Below are positions 34,004 through 42,855 of a stretch of DNA of 64,000 bases, piece by piece. Numbering within the stretch: the stretch's first letter is position 1; each line of letters opens with the position of its first letter. Made by a program: the position numbers and the translations under genes. The stretch is from Spirilliplanes yamanashiensis. Lineage in GTDB: Bacteria > Actinomycetota > Actinomycetes > Mycobacteriales > Micromonosporaceae. The notes beneath the pieces were generated by a model. It worked only from the letters and a program-made list of their open reading frames with translations. It was not told where the DNA came from and did not search any database. The DNA is taken from contig NZ_BOOY01000041.1 in assembly GCF_016863475.1 (NCBI RefSeq), forward strand, positions 29,424 to 93,423, given 5' to 3'.

Positions 34004-35143
34004 TCAGGCGTAGGCCGCCACGCGCATGGCCTGCACGGCGGTGGCCTCCAGCTCGTGCGCGGCGTCGGCGTCGGTGAGGGTCTGCGCCACCGAGGTGACG
34101 GCGTGCATGATGCCGCCGGCCGACAGGTCGCCGCCGCGGATGAAGTGCGCAAGGATGCCCGCCTGCTGCTCGTCGCTGTAGCGCAGCCGCTGGCCGACCA
34201 GCTTGATCCTCGCGTCGGGGTCGTCGACCGGGGCACCCGCGTCGGTCTCCAGCTCGCGCACCATCCGGGTCACGTAGTCGACGTTGAGGAACGAGCGGAC
34301 CGCGTCGGCCGTGCGGGACGTGATGAGGTCGAGGTTGCGGCGCTGCGTCTCGGCCGAGGCCGCGACGACGCCGTCGTCGTCGGTCATGCGGGAGCCGAGG
34401 TGGGCGCGGCGCCGGGCGTTGTGCTGCATGGTCATGCCGTTGCGGCAGACCTCGACCCGGATCCACGGCGCGAGGCTGAACGCGCCGCAGCCGGTCTCGC
34501 TGTTGGAGATGAGGAAGCCCCCGGAGACGTACGGCAGGTCGGCGCCGCGGCGGCCGTCGAAAGGGGATCGGTAGTTGGCCAGCAGCCGGGGTGCGACCAC
34601 GCGGACCTCGGGGGAGACGACCCGCAGGTACATCCGCCGGTCGGTGAGGTCGCAGCCGGTGACCTCGGCGCGGACCCCGGCGTCGCGGATGCCGGACAGG
34701 GCGGCCATGAGCACGTCGAGGTTGTCGATGCGGTTGTACCGGTCGGACAGGAAGGCCCGGGCCACCCCGGTCCCGCCGTCGGTGCGCACGCACCGGACGA
34801 GGAACCGGCGGTCGGTGCGGGCCAGCCAGCTGTTGACGTTGACGTCGAGCAGGCCGAAGTTGTCGGCGGCCATCCGGCGCAGGTAGGCGATCGGGATGCC
34901 CAGCTTGTCGGCGATCCCGGTGAGCGCGATGTCGTTCATCGTGTAGGTGCCGGCGGTCATGGTGACCCCGTCCGGACCCAGCTGCGGCTGCGTGCCGTCG
35001 AGCACGAGCATGCCGTCGGCGGCGCGGATGGCGCCGGAGCCGGCGATGACGTCGACGGCGCGGCTGGACTGATCCCGCAGCAGCGTGACGAGTTGCTGCA
35101 ACTCGATGTTGCGGTTGGGGGCGACGGCGGCGGTGGGTGGCAT
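34004..35143 (-). CDS. DUF932-like phage/plasmid protein
   Basis: A 379-residue soluble protein resembling DUF932 proteins of phages and plasmids. It has GIPIAYLRRMAADNFGLLDV, RAFLSDRYNRIDNLDVL, the central LRVVSPEVRVVAP and GFLISNSETGCGAFSLAPW, and RNGMTMQHN, followed by a helical C-terminal half. The biochemical role of this family is not established. AAAGGA nine bases upstream supports ATG at 35143. It is commonly seen near partition and SSB genes, as here. Confidence 0.65.
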   Translation of the reverse strand: MPPTAAVAPNRNIELQQLVTLLRDQSSRAVDVIAGSGAIRAADGMLVLDGTQPQLGPDGVTMTAGTYTMNDIALTGIADKLGIPIAYLRRMAADNFGLLDVNVNSWLARTDRRFLVRCVRTDGGTGVARAFLSDRYNRIDNLDVLMAALSGIRDAGVRAEVTGCDLTDRRMYLRVVSPEVRVVAPRLLANYRSPFDGRRGADLPYVSGGFLISNSETGCGAFSLAPWIRVEVCRNGMTMQHNARRRAHLGSRMTDDDGVVAASAETQRRNLDLITSRTADAVRSFLNVDYVTRMVRELETDAGAPVDDPDARIKLVGQRLRYSDEQQAGILAHFIRGGDLSAGGIMHAVTSVAQTLTDADAAHELEATAVQAMRVAAYA

Positions 35144-35394
35144 GGGCGTGGTTCCTTTCCGGGTGGAGGTGTCAGTTGGGCGCACGGTGGCGCGGTGTGC
35201 CGGCCCTGGGCTGCGGGCCGGCGCGCGACCGAAGGCCGGGGCTGCGCCGACGCCGTCACAGCCCCGCCCGGCCGCTGGTGTTGGTGGCGCCGTCGACCAG
35301 GCCGATTGAGTTCGGAGGAACGGCAGGCGGCGGCTTGACGGCGGCCAGCGGGACCGGACGGTCGAGGCGCCCGGTCCCGCAGTCCGGGTGCGGT

Positions 35395-36033
35395 CTACCG
35401 GTTTCCGTCGCCGCTACCGGAGTCCACGAGACTCACGTCGTCGATGTGGACCGTGATCTCGTCGCTGTCCTCGACGACGTTGTCCAGGCTGCTCAGGTCC
35501 GCCTTGAGGTAGCCCTGGGCGTCACTCTCGGCCTCCCGCGTGTTCTCGGCGGCGACGAGGTAGGAGCCGGTGATGGTGAACGTCACCCGGATCCGCGGCT
35601 CGTACGGCGGCATGTCGAACGCCTCCAGGAAGCCGTCGAGGCCCCGGCGGCAGATGTCGCCGTCGCGGTGCTTGCCGATGGCGTACGCCCGGACGGCGGC
35701 GAGAACCGAGGTGTGCCGCTCGGTGTCCTCGCGCAGGCTCCGCTCGGCCGTGACCGCCCGCGCCTCGACACTGCGCAGGGCGCGGCGCAGCAGCTCCGCC
35801 TCGCGGGCCGGCTCGGTGATCGGGCGGGCCGTGTCGCTGACGTGCAGGGTTCGCACGAAGCCGTTGTCGAGGATCACGTCGACGGTGCGGTCGCGCCGGG
35901 CGAGCACCACCGCGTCTGTGTCGGGGGCGGTGAGCCGGACAGCGGGGAACAGGGACGGCGGGTCAGTGAGGATGGCCTCGAGCGCCCGGGCTGCGGGCTG
36001 GTGGGTGAGGGCGGAGCTGGCGGGCTGCGTCAT
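35395..36033 (-). CDS. Soluble protein, unknown
   Basis: A 212-residue protein with a beta-rich first third (VRLTAPDTDAVVLARRDRTV), a central coiled-coil-like helix (residues 75-115, EAELLRRALRSVEARAV) and an acidic C-terminus (SSLDNVVEDSDEITVHIDD). GGAGG about ten bases upstream supports ATG at 36033. A large inverted repeat (36164-36233) lies just upstream. No family was recognised; it belongs to the leftward maintenance run. Confidence 0.55.
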   Translation of the reverse strand: MTQPASSALTHQPAARALEAILTDPPSLFPAVRLTAPDTDAVVLARRDRTVDVILDNGFVRTLHVSDTARPITEPAREAELLRRALRSVEARAVTAERSLREDTERHTSVLAAVRAYAIGKHRDGDICRRGLDGFLEAFDMPPYEPRIRVTFTITGSYLVAAENTREAESDAQGYLKADLSSLDNVVEDSDEITVHIDDVSLVDSGSGDGNR

Positions 36034-36163
36034 GACGGTGTGGCCTCCGGGAGTCGTGCCGCAGGTTGGTGCGGCGCGGGAACGCGCGCTCCCGGGAAGT
36101 GGTCGTCGCTGTGGCCCGGGGCTGCGTGCTGGCCGCAGGGCGACGCGCCGGCCCGCGGCGGGC

Positions 36164-36233
36164 GGGCGGCAAGGCGAAGCTCGAGAAGATCTTGGCCGCA
36201 GGCCACCAGATGTTCTCGAGCCGCCTTGCGCCC
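36164..36233. repeat. Very long imperfect inverted repeat
   Basis: A stem-loop with nested paired blocks: GGGC/GCCC, GCAAGGC/GCCTTGC, CTCGAGAA/TTCTCGAG, ATCT/AGAT and TGGCC/GGCCA around a 3-base loop (36198-36200), with small bulges between blocks. It lies between the XRE gene end (36321) and the start of the gene at 36033. It could be a terminator for the XRE gene, an origin or partition element, or a structured RNA leader. Confidence 0.65.
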
Positions 36234-36320
36234 GGCCCGCGGGGCGGCCAGCGTGACCTGCCAGCACGCGCCCCGGCTCGGCGCGTCCCGCCGTGCGCGC
36301 GATCGCCGCGTGACAACTCG

Positions 36321-36965
36321 CTACGGCCGCACAGATGCCTCTACGACAGCGGCCGGCGGCTGAACCCGATGTCGGACCGTCTCCAGCACCTGCAGGAGGT
36401 CATCGGTCGGCACACCGCTGCCCACTGACTCCTCCAGATAGGTCACCAAGTCGGTCACCTGCTGGCGCACCTTGCCGAGGAATTGCTGGGCCTCGGCCTC
36501 GTACTGCGCCGCCAGCCCGGCCGCGCGCGCCTTCAACGCTTCCGCGGCCTGGGGCTGGGCCCGGCCGGTCGGCTCTGCGCGCTCGACGGCGTACGCCAGA
36601 TACGCCGCGGCGTTCGCGGGAGGAAGGGGTGCCTCGCCGCGGATCCACGCCGCGGCGGCGAGCGGGTCGGCCGCTACCTGGTCGGTGACGGCAAGGTCGG
36701 CACCGTGACCGATCGGTGGTATCAGGAGGTGAACCGGCGCGACGTCCAGCGCTAGGGCCAGGACGAGCAGCTCGTCGACCGACACGCCACGGCCCCGCAC
36801 CTCGATGTTGGTGAGGACGTTGGCGGTCAGGTGAGCGCCGCCCAGCTCCGCGCACCGGGCTGCCAGCGCTCTCACCGTCAGCCCTCGGTGACCGCGGATC
36901 TGCCGGATCTGTGTGGCGACGAGGTCCGATGCTCGCACGGGAGTGGCTTCCGCACGGTCTGTCAT
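36321..36965 (-). CDS. XRE-family transcriptional regulator
   Basis: A 214-residue regulator. The N-terminal HTH (about residues 14-70, IRQIRGHRGLTVRALAARC with the recognition segment LTANVLTNIE) is Cro/C1-like. The C-terminal half is helical, with a coiled coil (QYEAEAQQFLGKVRQQVTDL). It diverges from two excisionase-like genes, the usual position of the element's master repressor. A promoter with its -10 only a few bases from the ATG suggests a leaderless transcript. Confidence 0.75.
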   Translation of the reverse strand: MTDRAEATPVRASDLVATQIRQIRGHRGLTVRALAARCAELGGAHLTANVLTNIEVRGRGVSVDELLVLALALDVAPVHLLIPPIGHGADLAVTDQVAADPLAAAAWIRGEAPLPPANAAAYLAYAVERAEPTGRAQPQAAEALKARAAGLAAQYEAEAQQFLGKVRQQVTDLVTYLEESVGSGVPTDDLLQVLETVRHRVQPPAAVVEASVRP

Positions 36966-36971
36966 ATCGAC

Positions 36972-37000
36972 AAGTTAGTCGCTGCTCGATTGACACGCAA
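36972..37000 (-). promoter_or_regulatory. Promoter of the XRE gene (leaderless)
   Basis: On the minus strand TTGCGT (36995-37000) and TAACTT (36972-36977) are spaced by 17 bases. The ATG at 36965 lies about six bases past the -10, so the transcript should start at or next to the start codon. A TTGACA on the plus strand (36990-36995) overlaps this site. Confidence 0.5.
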
Positions 37001-37056
37001 GCCGCTTAGGCCGATCGTGGCCATGGTAGGAACGCCAGCTCAGGTGAGGTGTTGAT

Positions 37057-37272
37057 GTGGAAACGACAAGCTCACGTCTGTTGACTCACGACGAAACCGC
37101 CGCGTTCCTGCACATCTCTCCGTGGACCTTGCACTACCTCTGCATGCACGGCCGGGGTCCACGGCGGTACCGCGTCGGCAAACATCGCCGGTACGACCCG
37201 GCGGACGTCCTCGCCTGGCTGCGCACCACTCAGACGGACGCGTCAGGTGCGCGCCCGGGCACCGGTCGATGA
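37057..37272 (+). CDS. Excisionase-like HTH protein 1
   Basis: A 71-residue winged-HTH of the MerR/excisionase (HTH_17) type: LLTHDETAAFLHISPWTLHY, GRGPRRYRVGKHRRY and DVLAWLR. Such proteins bend DNA at attachment sites and direct excision, and usually precede an integrase gene. The GTG start has GAGG seven bases upstream. It diverges from the XRE regulator. A second HTH gene follows after 23 bases. Confidence 0.75.
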   Translation: METTSSRLLTHDETAAFLHISPWTLHYLCMHGRGPRRYRVGKHRRYDPADVLAWLRTTQTDASGARPGTGR

Positions 37273-37295
37273 CGGCATCCGTAGGAGGGATCGAC

Positions 37296-37532
37296 ATGAC
37301 TACTGAAGCGCAGCGCCGCGACGTCTGGACCGTTGACGCCGTCCGCGCCCTGGGGATGACCACCGACATCGAGACGGCGGCGCTGATCCTCGGTATCGGA
37401 CGGACGCTGGCGTACGACCTCGTACGGACGGGTTCGTTTCCAGTGCGACTCATCCGGCTAAGGCGCCGTATCCTCGTGCCGGTTCCAGAGCTGCTGCGGT
37501 TTCTCGGTGTCGGGGAGTTCCGGCAGAGCTGA
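37296..37532 (+). CDS. Excisionase-like HTH protein 2
   Basis: A 78-residue HTH_17-type protein (TTDIETAALILGIGRTLAYD, then a basic wing LIRLRRRILVPVPELLRFLG). AGGAGGG upstream supports ATG at 37296. In intact actinomycete integrative elements a tyrosine integrase gene usually comes next; here a transposase remnant follows instead. It may be the true Xis, with the upstream gene a regulator. Confidence 0.7.
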   Translation: MTTEAQRRDVWTVDAVRALGMTTDIETAALILGIGRTLAYDLVRTGSFPVRLIRLRRRILVPVPELLRFLGVGEFRQS

Positions 37533-37568
37533 CGGCTCCGGCGTGAGAGCCACGAAGGGTCGCAGGCC

Positions 37569-37850
37569 ATGGAGCAGTGGAATTCGGCGAACGTAGCCCA
37601 TCCACTACAGCCGCGAGGCCGAGCTGCCCGGCGCCGATCGGGCGGCGCAAGAAATCTTCATGCTCACCCTGCACCTGCTCCAGTCAGCCCTCGTGTTGGT
37701 CAACACCCGCCTGGTCGACCTGGTCCTCGACGACCCGCAGTGGCCCAGCCGGCTCACCGCATACGATGTGCACGGCCTCAGCCCGCTGTTCTGGTCGAAC
37801 GTGGCGCTGCACGGCACGTTCACTTCGATCTGGATTGGCCGGACTACGGC
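37569..37850 (+). pseudogene. Tn3-family transposase C-terminal remnant
   Basis: Frame fragments match the conserved C-terminus of Tn3-family transposases: EQWNSAN from ATG 37569, then a frameshift, then REAELPGADRAAQEIFML, HLLQSALVLVNT and SPLFWSNV. The reading frame breaks again near 37835 and runs into unrelated sequence. The N-terminal 850 or so residues are missing. It marks the left part of a decayed transposon; no 38-bp terminal repeat could be identified by eye. Confidence 0.7.
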
Positions 37851-37951
37851 GCCTCGCCGCGTGTGCCCGGTTCTGCCGGGGCCTGCGACGGTGACACGAG
37901 CACGGGATGTGGATCGGCGCCGGGGGCCGGCGGGCCGTGCGACGAACGGCG

Positions 37952-38267
37952 TCACTGCTCGCCGTCGGTGTTGTGGTTGAGCTCGACGAGCCGGTGCAGG
38001 CAGTGCTCGCGTAGCGGTTCGGGGAAGTCGTCGGCGAGGCGGTAGGACGCCACGCGTCCCTCCCGGTGGGTGGTGACACAGGCCGGCGGTGCGCAGTATC
38101 CGCAGCCCGTAGCCGGTGGCGTCTTCCCCGGTTCCGGGCGCGAGTGCGAGGTCGCCGACGCAGAGCTCGTCGACGGTGTCCAGGGCGTAGATGATCCGGG
38201 CGCGGTTGGCGTCGGCCAGTAGGTCCACCAGCGACGCCAGCCGCTGTGCGTCGTCGAGGCTGATCAC
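37952..38267 (-). pseudogene. ArsR/SmtB-family metal sensor, frameshifted
   Basis: From GTG 38267 the frame reads as an ArsR-type HTH (SLDDAQRLASLVDLLADANR, IIYALDTVDELCVGDLAL, GYGLRILRTAG). The correct C-terminus (REGRVASYRLADDFPEPLRE, then HRLVELNHNTDGEQ) continues in another frame after a shift near 38075. The ELCVGDLA cysteine lies where CmtR/NmtR- or ArsR-type sensors carry metal ligands. The product would lack its dimerisation helix. The start overlaps the stop of the upstream DUF305 pseudogene. Confidence 0.7.
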
Positions 38268-38774
38268 TCGGCCCGCGCGGCCGCGACCCGGTCCAGATGC
38301 ACTGGGTGGTCTGCATCTCCTGGCAGGCCTCGGTCGGCGCCTGAGCGCGGGGCCTGCTCCGGGGTCAGGTTGTACCACTGGCGCAGCCACCGGGTGACCT
38401 GGTAGATCTGGTGCTACTGGTTGGCGATGATGTTCTCGGCGTGGGTGCGGGATGTCGGCGCTGCGGCCCCGCTCCAGTTCCAGCCGCGACATCCCGATCG
38501 CGGCCCGGTGATGCGGGATGATCGCCGCCATGAAGGTGATCTCCATGCTGCGCCCGTTCAGCTTGGCCAGGGGTTTCCCCGAACTCGTAGGCCGTCGGTG
38601 AGGTCGGCAGGGGCATCGGCGCGGCGCCGGTGTGACGGTCGGCCGCCCTGGCCGCCGCGGCGGAGCGGCCGGGGCGGTCACGGGCTGCGCCGCAACCAGA
38701 GCCGGCGTGCCGAGCATGAGGACGAGACCTGCGGTGGCGGCGGTGACGGTGCGGCGCATGCCAGAACCGGTCAT
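38264..38774 (-). pseudogene. Secreted DUF305 protein, broken
   Basis: GGGAGG precedes ATG 38774 and a clear signal peptide (RRTVTAATAGLVLMLGTPAL). The DUF305 core follows (MAAIIPHHRAAIGMSRLELE, with the metal-binding-type His pair). A frameshift near 38450 and an in-frame TAG at 38414-38416 then interrupt the rest, whose continuation (QVTRWLRQWYNLTPEQA) is still recognisable in another frame. Intact DUF305 proteins are small, secreted, often copper-associated. An intact membrane relative lies at 40091. Confidence 0.7.
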
Positions 38775-38947
38775 GACGGTCCTCCCATGGGGTGAAAAGG
38801 GGATCGCTTCTCGCATCGACGAGCGTCACACGCACACCCGCCACGTCTTTACGGATAACCGGTGGATCTCACCCGGGTCCGGCGAGTGCCGGCCGCTCGT
38901 CGCGGGCACCATCCAGCCAGCAAGTACGTACGTGAGGAGCCAGGAGC

Positions 38948-39067
38948 ATGACGCAGCACGCCGCCCGCCGTCGCCGGCACGCCACCGGTACTGCAGTTGC
39001 CGGGGTGGTGGACCTGCCCCCGTCGGCGATCGGGAGCTGCGCGTCGCCCGGGAGCGCCGAGTGGTGA
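38948..39067 (+). CDS. Short coupled ORF before the channel gene
   Basis: A 39-codon frame with CAGGAG just before its ATG. It ends in TGA overlapping a GTG start of the channel gene (GTGA). The product is basic at the N-terminus (HAARRRRHA), with a Pro/Ser-rich end. It may be a translational leader rather than a functional protein. No family was recognised. Confidence 0.35.
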   Translation: MTQHAARRRRHATGTAVAGVVDLPPSAIGSCASPGSAEW

Positions 39068-39936
39068 GAGACGTGGTCGTCACCGTGCCCGGCGTCCTGC
39101 TGGTGCTCGCAGTGCTGCGCGACGTGTTCCACACCCTGTTTCATCCCAGCGGCCAGGGCAGCATCGCCCGACAGGTGATGACGCAGGTGTGGCGGCTCAC
39201 CCGGCGGTTGAACCCGCGTCGTCAACTCGCCTCGCTACCCGGCCCGCTCGGCATGACCGCAGTCATCGCCACCTGGGGGGCGCTCGCCGTGCTCGGCTGG
39301 ACGCTGATCTACCTTGCGCAGATGCCCGACGGCCTGTCCTACAGCCCCTCGCTGGACCGTGCACAGCGCAGCGACCTGCTCGACGCCGTCTATTTGTCCC
39401 TGGTCACCGTCGCCACACTCGGGTTCGGCGACATCGTGCCCACCTCCCCATGGCTGCGCCTGGCCGCTCCCCTGGAAGCCCTCGTCGGCTTCGTGCTGCT
39501 CACCGCGGCCGTGTCGTGGGTGCTGCAGATCTACCCCGCGCTGCACCGCCGCCGCGTACTGGCCCTGCAATTGGCGACCCTGCACCGCGCCCGCCGCACC
39601 ACCGGCCTCGGCGTCGACAGCGTGCCCACCGAGGTCCTCACCGACCTGGCCGCCGACATCGTGCAGGCCCGCCTCGACCTGACTCAGTACTCCGCCACCT
39701 ACTTCTTCCGCGACGCCAACCCCGACATCGCCCTGGCCGCCAACCTCGACTACGCCACCGAACTCGGCCACGACGCCAGCACCAGCACCGACCCGCAGAC
39801 CCGCCTCGCCGGCGCCCTGCTCCTCACCGCCCTGGACGCGCTCGCCGAACTTCTCGACCAGCAGTTCCTGCACGTCGGCGCCGACACCACCATCGTGCTG
39901 CACGCCTACGCCGCCGACCACCGGCATGCCAACTGA
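39061..39936 (+). CDS. Two-helix potassium-channel-family protein
   Basis: A 291-residue protein. It has an N-terminal helix (residues 5-20), a second membrane helix (about 65-87), a pore loop with the selectivity filter TLGFGD (119-124) and an inner helix (about 134-158). A cytoplasmic helical C-terminal domain follows (about 165-291). The filter has GFGD rather than GYGD, which still fits K+ channels. GTG at 39061 or 39064 is preceded by GGGAG, and the short ORF overlaps it. It sits intact inside the decayed transposon region, so it may be maintained cargo. Confidence 0.7.
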   Translation: MVRDVVVTVPGVLLVLAVLRDVFHTLFHPSGQGSIARQVMTQVWRLTRRLNPRRQLASLPGPLGMTAVIATWGALAVLGWTLIYLAQMPDGLSYSPSLDRAQRSDLLDAVYLSLVTVATLGFGDIVPTSPWLRLAAPLEALVGFVLLTAAVSWVLQIYPALHRRRVLALQLATLHRARRTTGLGVDSVPTEVLTDLAADIVQARLDLTQYSATYFFRDANPDIALAANLDYATELGHDASTSTDPQTRLAGALLLTALDALAELLDQQFLHVGADTTIVLHAYAADHRHAN

Positions 39937-40090
39937 CCCATGATCCGCAACGACCGACGGCCGCACCGCGATCTCAATGGAGCTGGTTTTCTGACTGCCG
40001 CCGACTGGTGCACCGCGTGAGTTCGTTGCGTGGCCCCTCCCGAAGGTGCCACAGGGAAATGGGTTCTTCAGACGAAGGGAAAGGACGATT

Positions 40091-40681
40091 TCACCCCGTG
40101 GGGCACTGGCGGTCGGCGGCCTCGGTGAAGTCGGGCACGGGCCGAGCCTGTGCCTGCTGGGCGGTCGCGGCGACGCCGTTGCGCTCGATGTCCTCGATGA
40201 GCCACTTCATCTCCAGGATTTCTTCCCGCTGTGCCTTGCTGATCTGCTTCGCGAGTTCGCAGACCCGTACGTCGGAGATCTCGGCGCGCTCCGAGCGGGT
40301 GATGGCCATCGAGTGGTGCGGGATCATCGAGTTCATCCACCCGCTGTCTTGCACGGTGGTCTGGCTGCGGTCGAGGAACACGCCCACGCCCAGCAGGAGC
40401 AGACTCGCCGCGACGACGCCCAGGTTGGCCTTGATGTTGCGGTACATGTTGAGCATGTAGCCGAGCATGATCAGGCCCATCGTGCCGCCCATGGTGAGCG
40501 CCATGAACACCCGGCTCTCGCTGAACCGGATGTGACTCCACTGCCAGCTGCTGACGAACATCACGGCGTACATGACAACCATGGCGGTCAGGATCATCGC
40601 CCCGAACCGCAGGTACATCTTCTTCATGTCGTGCGACTGTCCCTCGCCGTGAGCAGTCTTGTCCGAGTTCCGCTTGTCCAT
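40091..40681 (-). CDS. Membrane-anchored DUF305 protein
   Basis: A 196-residue protein. It has a polar N-terminus with His residues, membrane helices at about 24-44, 58-78 and 86-105, and then the DUF305 core. The core contains MNSMIPHHSMAI (about 116-127), a helix with ELAKQISKAQREEILEMKWL, and a C-terminal Cys. DUF305 proteins are metal-stress-linked four-helix bundles. GGAGG ten bases upstream supports ATG 40681; GTG at 40684 is equally placed. It is intact, unlike the DUF305 pseudogene at 38264. Confidence 0.75.
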   Translation of the reverse strand: MDKRNSDKTAHGEGQSHDMKKMYLRFGAMILTAMVVMYAVMFVSSWQWSHIRFSESRVFMALTMGGTMGLIMLGYMLNMYRNIKANLGVVAASLLLLGVGVFLDRSQTTVQDSGWMNSMIPHHSMAITRSERAEISDVRVCELAKQISKAQREEILEMKWLIEDIERNGVAATAQQAQARPVPDFTEAADRQCPTG

Positions 40682-40909
40682 CACGCTTCGGCCTCCGTTG
40701 CTTTCGTCGCAAAATTCCTGTCGTGATCCCGTGAGGTGGAGCGGCCGCGGCTTCCCGCGGTTCCATTGAGCATGATCGCCGTTACCCGAAGCTCGGCTGG
40801 CCTAATCGGCCGGTCGGGCGCCGAGAGGTCATGGTGGTATCGGGTGCAGCCAAGGTGGGGTGCGGGTAAGAAGCGGGTCACACGGCAAACGCAGCTGATC
40901 TAGGGAGTG

Positions 40910-41938
40910 CCTTGGCCGGGCCGCTGGTTTCGTGCCGGAGGGCGGTTCAGCCGATGGCGGCGCCGTAGACGGCAGGTAGGCCGAGCTGGTCGGCGGTGAT
41001 GCCCCTGGCGGTCAGGGAGATCACCCGGCCGAGCTGCCAGGTGAGGTCGAAGCCGGCCAAGGACGCGGCCGCGGATGGTGGCCGGGATCTGGGCTTGCAG
41101 CAGGGACTTGAAAGTGACGGCGCCGGTCGAGGTGCCGATGCCGTAGCCGGCCAGCGCGATTGGGGCGGTGGCGGGAATCCGGATGAGGGCGAGGACGGCG
41201 TCGACGCCGGCGCGCAGCAGGGCGCTGGTGGCCCCGGCGGACAGGCGGCCAGCAGTTGCCCGATGGCCAGGGCGCGTAGAAGCCGGTTGCCGGTGATGAC
41301 TGCGATGCCCTCGCACACCATCGCCGTCCAAGCGGCGGACGGGGTGGCGTCGCGGGGTGGGCGCGAAGGCCGCAGCGCGAGCATCAGCACAGCGGAGTTG
41401 GCGATGCTCGCCGCGTTGATCAGGAAGCGGAGATATAGCCGGCGGTGCCCACGACGACGCCGGCGGTCGGGGCGAGCACGATCTGCGACAACACGGCGGC
41501 GGTCCAGATGCCGCTGTTGGTTGCGACGAGTTCGTCGTCGTCGACCAGCGCGGGCAGCACCGCCCCGGCGGCAGGGTTGAGGAGCACCGCGGCGGCGGAC
41601 ATGGCGAGATCGACGTATAGATCGCCGCTGGGGAGCCAGCGAGCAGCGACAGCAGCGCGGCGAGGCCAATGCGCACGGCATCGGCGGCGACCATCACCCC
41701 GATCGCGCCGAGGCGGTCACGACCGCGCCGGCGAACGGGGCCAGCAGCAGCACGGGCATGATCTCGGCGGCGACCACGCCGGCGACACCGAGGCTCGAGC
41801 CGGGGACGCCAAGACCAGCAGGGTCAGCGCCACGGTGTTGAAGGCGTCGTCCCAGGCCGATGCGGTTCGGGCGGCCCGCAGCCGTCGGTAGGCGGGTTGG
41901 GCGAAGACGGTCCGCAGTCCGGGGCGGGAGTCGGTCAC
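40910..41938 (-). pseudogene. MFS transporter, multiply frameshifted
   Basis: From GTG 41938 the frame starts like an MFS exporter (VFAQPAYRRLRAARTASAWD, AFNTVALTLLVLA). It then continues only in pieces across different frames: AAGAVLPALVDDDELVATNS, QIVLAPTAGVVVGTAGY, GYGIGTSTGAVTFKSLLQAQ. At least three frameshifts are needed, so it is non-functional. The start overlaps the stop of the resolvase remnant (GTGA). Confidence 0.65.
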
Positions 41939-42546
41939 GTCAGGTGACCGGTGCTGTGGCCGGGCAGGGGCCCGCGCATCGGTCGGTTGCGGCCGGGCCC
42001 GGCGGGCGGCGGAGCTCGCGCCGGTCGGGTGTGGTTGTAGAGGGTGTCAGGGCTGACACCAAGCAGCCGGGCGATGACGGTGACGCATGCGTCGGGGTTG
42101 GGGTTGGGGTTGGGCAGCGTGTCTCGGGCCGCGCGGAGAATCTCCGGAGTGACCACGCTGGGGCGACCGCCGGCGCGGTCGCGAGCGCGGACAGCGGCCA
42201 GGGCCTCGCGGGTGGCGGCGACGATCAGCTCGCGGATGAACTCGGCCAGGGCGGCGAAGACGTGGAAGACCAGTCGGTCACCCGGGGTGGTGGTGTCCAG
42301 GTTCTCGTGCAGCGAGGTGAACCCGACGCCGCGGCGGCGCAGCTGCCCGATAGTGGCGATGAGATCCTGATGACGCGCCGACGGCGCGCACTGCCTGGCG
42401 CGATCGAACGTGGGGCGGGCACAGTGTCCTGTGGGCTGTCGATCCTGCTCTGCAGAGGCCGGTCCTCGTATACGGGCGACGGCTCCATCGAGCCGGTGAT
42501 CTCGTGTTCGAAGATCCCGCGAAGCCGGGTCTGCACCTGAACACGA
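41935..42546 (-). pseudogene. Serine resolvase/invertase, frameshifted
   Basis: Pieces of a Tn3-type serine recombinase appear in order across frames. A degenerate catalytic-domain segment (GIFEHEITGSM) is followed by the well-conserved HQDLIATIGQLRRRGVGFTS, LHENLDTTTPGDRLVFHVF and AALAEFI. A C-terminal HTH then appears in another frame (VTVIARLLGVSPDTLYNHTR). The N-terminal catalytic serine region is not seen. It is the likely partner of the transposase remnant at 37569. Confidence 0.7.
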
Positions 42547-42855
42547 CGCCGTACGAAGGTCAAAGCGGTGGATGAAAGGAATACCCGAGCTTCACGCGGC
42601 TTCGTTCGCCAGGCTGTTACCTGTACCGGGGTCGACACCGGTCAAGGAACCTGGTCGCCGTCTTCCTCGCGCGTGGGCCACGCCTCGCGCCCTCGAGCCC
42701 AAGCTGAGTGGTCTTGTCGCTGACTGCGACGACGGGCGACTGACGGTGTGCGCCCGGCCTGAAGATCCCGTCTCGAGGACACGTCCGCCACATGTGTCAT
42801 ACCTTCGGCATATGAGGTCGCCAGCGTGCTGCGGTGTAGTCCAGGCCGGGCCGCC
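42547..42855. other. Non-coding stretch at the right edge of the transposon scar
   Basis: About 310 bases with no convincing gene, repeat or terminal inverted repeat recognised by eye. Gene content changes from mobile-element fragments to intact genes across it. Confidence 0.4.

Noticed and set aside
33557..35338. A 593-codon plus-strand frame opposite the DUF932-like gene
   Set aside because: Antisense shadow with biased composition and no motifs; the minus-strand gene has a good ribosome site.
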